A DNA stretch of 64,000 nt from JABAAW01 sp965216605 (GTDB lineage Bacteria > Pseudomonadota > Alphaproteobacteria > JABAAW01), in the NCBI GenBank assembly GCA_965216605.1, contig CBDCGG010000002.1:1-64000 (forward strand). The letters run 5' to 3'. A program made the translations under genes and the position numbers. Under the pieces are notes generated by a model. That model had not been told where the DNA came from. It did not search any database and worked only from the letters and a program-made list of their open reading frames with translations. Shown piece after piece: positions 58,933 to 64,000 of the stretch; the first letter of the stretch is position 1; each line of letters begins with the position of its first letter.

Positions 58933-59044
58933 AATAAGAGGCTACGCGCTCCGCTGACGCGGGTCTTTTGCGGGGGGAATTTATCCCCCCGCGCCCCCCC
59001 GCGCCCCCCCTCGTGCTACGCACGCGATGTTTTGCATCCGTAAA
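58933..59044. repeat. intergenic palindromic repeat element, copy 3 (partial)
   Basis: Box AATAAGAGGCTACGC (58933-58947), loop segment GCTGACGCGGGTC (58953-58965), right arm GGGGGGAATTTATCCCC (58972-58988), two C7 blocks, and box GTTTTGCATCCGTAAA (59029-59044). The left arm of the 53-bp core is missing. It sits between convergent genes. Confidence 0.75.
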
Positions 59045-59053
59045 GGTTAACCG

Positions 59054-59785
59054 CTACCCCCCACACGGTCGCGCCATCTCCATCAGCTGCACCCTCGCCG
59101 TAGGCAACGGCTCAAGGCACTTGCCCAAAAAGAATCCCAACACACGCAATCCCTCAAACCACTGCCCACACCCCATACTCTGCTCGCCACTCTCCCCAAG
59201 CAAAGCCGGCGGCAAAGCAAGCAGGCGCCCGCGATACGGCGCAACTAAAGGAGACTCAATCCCCTCCCGACTGATCGCACGTCCCGTGCGCGGCGAAAGC
59301 CACGCCAATCCCCGCTCGCTGCCCGTCGCACAACAACACGAAATATCCAAGCCAAAGCCACACTCCGCCAGCAAACGATTCTCCCAGCGTAGATAGTCGG
59401 CAAGCCATCGCCGACTGCCGTCGATCGTTTGACTGAGAGCAAGCGTGCACTCGTAGAAATCACGACACGGATCTCGCTCAGGCAAAGCTCGCTGACACAA
59501 AGCACAGAGCGACTGCAAAGCAAACAAAGCCGTCGGAGCGTCAAACAGCGTGCCTGATGTCGTCAGCAGCGTTTCGCAAACAAAGCGTCCTAGATGGCTC
59601 TCCAAACGTGCCGACCACTGAACCTGCAAACGGCTGCCAACAGGAGGAAACGCAACCCCCTTCCTGCTGCTCGCACGCGCCAAGCCGTTCCACAATCCAT
59701 GCTCCTGCGTCAAGACGGTGAGACGCGCCGAACCCTCGCCATGCCGCGTAACCGCGAGCAACAAGCCCTCGTCCTTCCACTGCAT
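59054..59785 (-). CDS. recO: DNA repair protein RecO
   Basis: Loads RecA on single-stranded gaps with RecF and RecR. 243 residues: OB-fold N-terminal domain (DEGLLLAVTRHGEGSARLTVLTQEHGLW) and helical C-terminal domain with LRWENRLLAECGFGLDISCCCATG, here with a Cys-rich run where a zinc site sits in some members. The 3' end is G/T-rich on the coding strand next to the repeat element. Short gap (34 bp) from the GNAT gene. Confidence 0.92.
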   Translation of the reverse strand: MQWKDEGLLLAVTRHGEGSARLTVLTQEHGLWNGLARASSRKGVAFPPVGSRLQVQWSARLESHLGRFVCETLLTTSGTLFDAPTALFALQSLCALCQRALPERDPCRDFYECTLALSQTIDGSRRWLADYLRWENRLLAECGFGLDISCCCATGSERGLAWLSPRTGRAISREGIESPLVAPYRGRLLALPPALLGESGEQSMGCGQWFEGLRVLGFFLGKCLEPLPTARVQLMEMARPCGG

Positions 59786-59819
59786 CTTGCCGCTTTGTTA
59801 ACTTGTCAGCTTTGAGGTA

Positions 59820-60425
59820 TCAACGGCGAATGATGTTGCGTCTTTCGGGCAAAACTTCTCCCTTGGCACTGAGCAAGAAGTGAGGCTTCAACTCCAAACC
59901 CATCAGCACATGCCCAGGCGAGGGCTTGGGCATGCGCAACCCCTCGACGCATAGCGTTCGGAAGCCGAACGGACGATAGTAAGCAGCAACCCCCGATATA
60001 AGAATGCCTCCGTATCCCAGCCTTTTCGCCTCTGCAATGTTGCGCTCTACCAAAGCCTTTCCCAAACCCTTGCCCTGCACATCGGCATAAACGGCGAGCG
60101 GTCCGAACAACAAAGCCTTTTTTTCTGCTTGCTCGCTCGATCGCGAAGTGCGCGCTGCAGGCTTTGTTTCGCTGGAACTCGCTTTGATTAGTACCTCCCA
60201 AAAGCGCAAAGCTGCTACGATGCGCCCCGCCGCCTCCGCCGCTTCCTCCCCTTCCTTAGCTTTCTGCCTGACGACATGGCATAGCGCGGCGATGGGCGAG
60301 CAATCTCGCCGCAGATCGTAGACGGGACGCTGCCAGCGCGCCTTGCCGCCGAAACTCAGATCGTATAGCCGCTCGACAGCCAGATGATCCTCGACGCGCT
60401 CTTGCTCTGTGATGAAGCGTGTCAC
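59820..60425 (-). CDS. GNAT family N-acetyltransferase
   Basis: About 201 residues from GTG 60425, ten bases after accA ends. The acetyl-CoA loop is VYADVQGKGLGKALVERNI (Q-x-x-G-x-G type), followed by YYRPFGF. An insertion of about 30 charged Ala/Ser residues (SSETKPAARTSRSSEQAEK) breaks the region before the core beta strand (ALLFGPLAV). The YhbS-type subgroup is likely; the substrate is unknown. An upstream start at 60512 would overlap accA and is less likely. Confidence 0.8.
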   Translation of the reverse strand: MTRFITEQERVEDHLAVERLYDLSFGGKARWQRPVYDLRRDCSPIAALCHVVRQKAKEGEEAAEAAGRIVAALRFWEVLIKASSSETKPAARTSRSSEQAEKKALLFGPLAVYADVQGKGLGKALVERNIAEAKRLGYGGILISGVAAYYRPFGFRTLCVEGLRMPKPSPGHVLMGLELKPHFLLSAKGEVLPERRNIIRR

Positions 60426-60435
60426 GGAGAATGCA

Positions 60436-61392
60436 TCACAATTGTGCCGCCGAGCCGATATGAAGATATTTTTCGTGTCGCCGTGCCACAAGGTCGTGTC
60501 CCTCGCTACCATCGAGTTGCTCCAGCTCCTCGACTAGCGTGCGTTTGAGGCTCGATGCCATGGCATCGGGCTTTCGATGCGCTCCGCCCAAGGGTTCTTC
60601 GATGACGCGATCGACGATCTTCAAGCCGATCAGATCCTGCGCGGTCAGACGCAAAGCCTCGGCAGCTTGGACAGCGCGAGAAGCATCGCGAAACAGAATC
60701 GTTGCGCAACCCTCAGGACTGATGAGCGAATAGACCGAGTGGCTGAGCATCAACACGCGATCGGCGCTTGCCAACGCGATCGCCCCCCCCGACCCCCCTT
60801 CGCCGATGATGACGGTGATGAAGGGGGTACTGATCTCCAACCCCGTACTGACGGCACGCGCGATGGCTTCCGCCTGCCCGCGCTCCTCGGCACCGACACC
60901 AGGATAGGCGCCGGGCGTATCGATCAGCGTGATGACGGGCAGAGAAAATCGCTCTGCCATCCGCATCAGACGCACCGCCTTGCGATAACCCTCAGGGCGC
61001 GCCATGCCGAAGTTGTGTTTCAAGCGCGTGTTGACCGTCTTGCCCTTCTCCGTGCCGATGAACATGCAACTGCGACCTTTGAGCGAGCCGATCCCTCCCA
61101 AGATCGCTTGATCGTCGCCAAAGGCGCGGTCGCCGCTCAGCGGCAGAAAGTCGTCTGCGATCGAGGACATATAGTCCAAAAAATGAGGACGCTGTGGATG
61201 ACGCGCAACCTGCACCTTCTGCCAAGGCGTGAGCTTGGCGTAGATGCTTTTCAGCTGGCGGTCGATCTTGCTCTGCACCCTAGAAATCTCTTCGATGATA
61301 TTGACCCCCTCACCATCGTCCAAGTGTCGCAGCTCTTCGAGCTTGCTCTCCAACGCCATTATGGGTTCTTCAAAGTCGAGAAAGTTTTCCAT
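60436..61392 (-). CDS. accA: acetyl-CoA carboxylase carboxyltransferase subunit alpha
   Basis: Partner of AccD. 318 residues: MENFLDFEEPIMALESKLEELR, VQVARHPQRPHFLDYM, FGDDQAILGGIGS, ITLIDTPGAYPGVGAEERGQAEAIA and IIGEGGSGGAIALA. Start 61392 gives the family N-terminus. It stands apart from accD (5 kb away on the same strand). Confidence 0.96.
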   Translation of the reverse strand: MENFLDFEEPIMALESKLEELRHLDDGEGVNIIEEISRVQSKIDRQLKSIYAKLTPWQKVQVARHPQRPHFLDYMSSIADDFLPLSGDRAFGDDQAILGGIGSLKGRSCMFIGTEKGKTVNTRLKHNFGMARPEGYRKAVRLMRMAERFSLPVITLIDTPGAYPGVGAEERGQAEAIARAVSTGLEISTPFITVIIGEGGSGGAIALASADRVLMLSHSVYSLISPEGCATILFRDASRAVQAAEALRLTAQDLIGLKIVDRVIEEPLGGAHRKPDAMASSLKRTLVEELEQLDGSEGHDLVARRHEKYLHIGSAAQL

Positions 61393-61399
61393 CACCCTG

Positions 61400-61942
61400 T
61401 CACCACTTGTGCGTGCCGTCGTTGGCTTCCCCTGCAAGAGCCTGCTCCAAGAGCGTACGCTCTCGACAGCCCTGCGGACACAGCAAGGTAAGACGCTTCA
61501 AACTTTTGCGCGCCTCCTCGATACGCTTCGTCTCGATATAAAGCTCCCCACTGTATTCGAGCGCACCCAGGTGATCGGGGTTGATCTGCAAAGCGCGAGC
61601 GTAGGCTTTCTCCGCAAGCTCATACGAGCCAGCCTTGCGCGCGGCAAAGCCGTAGAGACTCCAAAAATCGGCGTTCTTGCCATTCTGCTTCAACGCCTTC
61701 TTCAAGTCTTCGATCGCCGAGGCGTAGCGCGCTTGTTTAACCTTTGCAACCGCGCTCTTGTACAGAGCCTTGCCATCGCCTTTGCTCGCTTTCTTCGCGT
61801 CAGCCCAAGCAGTCGAGCTTGTGAAAGACGCGCTCAAAAAAATCACCAAGAAAACGACGCAAGCAACTTTAAGCCACCGCGAGGCGATAGAGCGCGCAGA
61901 GCCGCGTTGGGCAAACGCGGGATTCAATAGGAAAGCAGACAT
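61400..61942 (-). CDS. exported TPR-repeat protein
   Basis: 180 residues. A signal or anchor segment (about 24-46, VACVVFLVIFLSASF) ends near AWADA; two to three tetratricopeptide repeats follow (YKSAVAKVKQARYASAIEDLKKAL, FWSLYGFAARKAGSYELAEKAYARAL, HLGALEYSGELYIETKRIEEA). AGGAGG stands before ATG 61942. The last Cys pair (LLCPQGCRE) is common in a group of alphaproteobacterial TPR proteins. Role unknown. Confidence 0.8.
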   Translation of the reverse strand: MSAFLLNPAFAQRGSARSIASRWLKVACVVFLVIFLSASFTSSTAWADAKKASKGDGKALYKSAVAKVKQARYASAIEDLKKALKQNGKNADFWSLYGFAARKAGSYELAEKAYARALQINPDHLGALEYSGELYIETKRIEEARKSLKRLTLLCPQGCRERTLLEQALAGEANDGTHKW

Positions 61943-61985
61943 AGAAACCTCCTGTGGTTTGTAAATCGTTTGTTCGTGAATTTTT

Positions 61986-62585
61986 CTAAACGCGCTCGGC
62001 GATACGGATCGCCAAACGCGCCATGCCCTTGATGGCACGCTGAAAGAGCGGATAGGCAGGTGCACCTTCGGCATCGTGCGCGAGTCCCAAATCTCGATGT
62101 TCGGCTTCTTCGGCTTGAAACCGCTCGATTGTATCCAGCAGCTCCTCCTGCTCGCGAAAGCGACGCAGCCACTGAAGCTGATGCGCATAATGAGCGTCGA
62201 TCACCTCTTCGACTGCAACCGTGCAAGCCATCGCACTTTTCACCCCCAGCCGCGCGCTGCCATAACCCAAGGCGTAGCCGAAACGATGCCAAAAGGGCGC
62301 AAGCAACGAAGGACGCACTGCGTGCCTGTTCAACAGCTCGTTGAAAGTGTTGTAATGAACTTCTTCCTGCTCCGCCATATGCGCGATCAGCTCCCCCACC
62401 TCCCCTTTGTGCAAAAGGGCACTCTGCCCAAAGTAGATACGCACAGCACCATGCTCGCCCGCCTGATCGACGCGCAACATACGCGAAAGACGCAACGACG
62501 GCGGCAGATCGCCAGGTAAAAAAACTGTCCCGTCCTCCAAGTCCGAAGGAGGAACGGAAAACAAAACCTCACGCTCGCTCGACAT
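61986..62585 (-). CDS. coq7: Coq7-type 5-demethoxyubiquinone hydroxylase
   Basis: Di-iron monooxygenase of ubiquinone synthesis. Iron ligands appear in two four-helix halves: DQAGEHGAVRIY, AEQEEVHYNTF, AVEEVIDAHY and AEEAEHRDLGLAHDAEG. 199 residues. Followed upstream by dsbB and the DedA-type gene, the standard alphaproteobacterial order; DsbB passes electrons to ubiquinone. Confidence 0.93.
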   Translation of the reverse strand: MSSEREVLFSVPPSDLEDGTVFLPGDLPPSLRLSRMLRVDQAGEHGAVRIYFGQSALLHKGEVGELIAHMAEQEEVHYNTFNELLNRHAVRPSLLAPFWHRFGYALGYGSARLGVKSAMACTVAVEEVIDAHYAHQLQWLRRFREQEELLDTIERFQAEEAEHRDLGLAHDAEGAPAYPLFQRAIKGMARLAIRIAERV

Positions 62586-62623
62586 CCTCTCGCTCCCTCA
62601 TCATGTTCTCATGGGTCATGTTC

Positions 62624-63259
62624 TTAAGCGTCACGCTCTAGGTTTAACTTCGACCTGCTTTTCGTTGAGTTCAACGCAAGCTCGCGCCGCAACCCCTCCG
62701 CAAGCCAGCCTAGCACAAAAAAAGAAAAAAGAGCATTATACTCCGACAAAGAAAGACCGAACACTCGCAGCGCAGGCTCGTCGCAAGATACAGGTGCTTG
62801 TGTCAGCAACAGAGTGCGCAACTCTTCTGTTGTCATGGCGGGATCGAAGGCGAATCCTTCGCACAAAAGCGTCAGACTCCACCAGCCTCGCTCCCCGCCT
62901 GCGTGAAAGACCGCCAGCGTGCCTCCCGCCAACGCGAGCAGAGCCGCGCACAAACTCGCGAGCAGAATGGGACTTGCCAAAACGGGTTTCGTCAAGACAA
63001 TCTTCCTGCGCTTTAGGAGAGGCAGGCACGAGGGCGCAGCAGCGCAGACGAGCAACGCCCACCATACAATGCGTTGCTTCAGGCACAAGTGGCAAGGTTG
63101 ATAGCCGAGCAGATATTGCAAGACATAGGCTGCGCTCAACAGCAGGAACGCCAAGCAGGCGCACAGCACAAGACGTTGGGCAAGAGGAATTGGACGAAGA
63201 GGAAGACGAAGAGGAAGACGAAGAGACATTGAACGAAGCGATATTGTGAGCAAGCCCAT
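62624..63259 (-). CDS. dsbB: disulfide bond formation protein B
   Basis: Inner membrane oxidase that recharges DsbA using quinone. About four transmembrane helices, with the CxxC pair QPCHLC (Cys56, Cys59) after helix 1 and the second pair at Cys133 (LLCEGF) and Cys159 (SCDEP). 211 residues from 63259, though a start ten residues later (MSLRLP) is possible; the N-terminus has RLPLRLPLR repeats from a duplicated 12-bp unit. Confidence 0.88.
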   Translation of the reverse strand: MGLLTISLRSMSLRLPLRLPLRPIPLAQRLVLCACLAFLLLSAAYVLQYLLGYQPCHLCLKQRIVWWALLVCAAAPSCLPLLKRRKIVLTKPVLASPILLASLCAALLALAGGTLAVFHAGGERGWWSLTLLCEGFAFDPAMTTEELRTLLLTQAPVSCDEPALRVFGLSLSEYNALFSFFVLGWLAEGLRRELALNSTKSRSKLNLERDA

Positions 63260-63272
63260 GCCTCGACACCTT

Positions 63273-63331
63273 AGCTAAAAGATGGGCTAAAAAATGAGCT
63301 GAAAAATGGGCTGAAAAATGGGCTAAAGGAT
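63273..63331. repeat. 12-bp tandem array between the DedA-type gene and dsbB
   Basis: Four 12-bp units of GGGCTGAAAAAT type (63284-63331), preceded by a shortened copy, run from the spacer into the last bases of the DedA-type gene. Copies differ by one or two bases. Confidence 0.85.
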
Positions 63332-63991
63332 GCCCGAAAAGACACCTGAGGCGTAGAGCACGAGCAGCAACAAGCCCAGCAGCGATACGAGCAGGGAGAG
63401 CGTGAAGGCTTGGCGGCTTTGCAACCACTCTTTCAAGGCTTCTCCGAACAATAACACGAGCAGTGCGACACCCAGCATGCGTGCGGCGCGCGCGAGAAAA
63501 GCCGCCGCAAGAAAGACGGGCAACGGCACGCTCGCTCCGCCACTGGCGAGCGCGATCGCCTTGAAGGGCAGGATGGTAAAGCCAAACAGGATCACCGTCC
63601 AAAAGGCGACACTGCCTGAGAAGGCGTTCGAGACGCGCTCGAAGGCTTGCTCCAAGCCCAGCAAGGCGATCAAACTTTCGCCGACGCTATCAAACAACCA
63701 CGCGCCAATCGCGTAGCTGGTAGCCCCGCCCAACACAGAGCAGACAGCAACAAGCAGCGCGAGACGCAACAAGCCTTTGCGCCGCGCAACGCCGCGCGCG
63801 AGCAAGAAGGCATCGGGGGGAACAGGAAAAAAGATCGCCTCGATGTAGGAGAAAAACATAATCCACGGCGTGGCGTAGCGTGCGCCCGCAACAGAAAACG
63901 ACCACAGCACCAAGCGACGATAGAGCGCAAAAATGCCCTCCAGACGCAACAGGTGCCAAAAGTTTCGCACGAAGAAATACCCTCGAGACAT
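63323..63991 (-). CDS. YqaA-like DedA/VTT-domain membrane protein
   Basis: 222 residues with five or six hydrophobic segments. FFSYIEAIFFPVPPDAFLLARGVARRK carries the family's E...PVPPD pattern, followed by GGATSYAIGAWLFD and a re-entrant-type FTILPFKAIALASGGASVPLPVF. DedA-type proteins are linked to lipid-carrier or phospholipid flipping. The end lies in a 12-bp tandem array. It is the first gene of the yqaA-dsbB-coq7 set; the start at 63991 is close to the window edge, so I cannot see its promoter. Confidence 0.85.
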   Translation of the reverse strand: MSRGYFFVRNFWHLLRLEGIFALYRRLVLWSFSVAGARYATPWIMFFSYIEAIFFPVPPDAFLLARGVARRKGLLRLALLVAVCSVLGGATSYAIGAWLFDSVGESLIALLGLEQAFERVSNAFSGSVAFWTVILFGFTILPFKAIALASGGASVPLPVFLAAAFLARAARMLGVALLVLLFGEALKEWLQSRQAFTLSLLVSLLGLLLLVLYASGVFSGIL

Positions 63992-64000
63992 AAAAAGAAG

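Overview
The window reads as chromosomal DNA of an alphaproteobacterium, placed by gene order rather than by any database hit. Lineage-typical neighbourhoods are trpG-trpD-trpC-moaC-moeA, truB-rpsO-pnp, rpsB-tsf-frr-uppS-cdsA-dxr-rseP-bamA-ompH-lpxD-fabZ-lpxA-lpxI-lpxB (with LpxI, not LpxH), trpB-trpA-accD-folC, sdhE-mfd, hisG-hisD-UPF0262-maf, yqaA-dsbB-coq7, a TIGR02186-like gene beside a TauE/SafE exporter, and a DUF1013 (TrcR) gene. I could not place it below class level. Both tRNA genes lack an encoded CCA end. Coding density is high and many neighbouring genes overlap by an ATGA or GTGA.

Layout. 0-5.2 kb: hydrolase, tryptophan and molybdopterin genes. 5.5-6.7 kb: tyrS, broken by a +1 frameshift. 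6.8-14.3 kb: a giant AsmA-like protein, an MFS transporter and MnmC split into two genes. 14.5-33.3 kb: a long forward run for RNA modification and decay, translation, isoprenoid and phospholipid synthesis, outer membrane assembly and lipid A; pyrH is missing from its usual place. 33.2-35.0 kb: TIGR02186-like gene and sulfite exporter. 35.1-35.5 kb: a tRNA-Leu(CAA) gene split in the anticodon loop by a group I intron of about 352 nt. 35.6-43.6 kb: lpxC, an OmpA-like lipoprotein, rpsT, histidine genes, maf, a HAD phosphatase and trcR. 43.7-49.1 kb: accessory genes, including an A+T-rich DNA methyltransferase fused to an HNH nuclease domain. 49.4-64 kb: tRNA-Asp, mfd, sdhE, folC, accD, trpA, trpB, recO, accA, coq7, dsbB and a DedA-type membrane protein, mostly on the minus strand.

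The genes cover envelope building (acetyl-CoA carboxylase subunits, FabZ, LpxA/B/C/D/I, BamA, OmpH, RseP, UppS, CdsA), translation and RNA turnover (S2, S15, S20, EF-Ts, RRF, PNPase, TruB, MnmC/D) and amino-acid or cofactor synthesis (Trp, His, Moco, folate, ubiquinone).

The most unusual signals are not single genes. Seven intergenic sites carry members of a modular palindromic repeat family. At each one the + strand switches from G/T-rich on the left to C/A-rich on the right, whichever way the flanking genes point. That is the pattern expected from cytosine deamination on 3' overhangs around recurrent double-strand breaks. The region is also full of 12-17 bp tandem duplications. Inside genes these add low-complexity stretches to housekeeping proteins (S2, S20, UppS, LpxD, TruB, AccD, TrcR), and one of them has apparently frameshifted the end of trpB into trpA.
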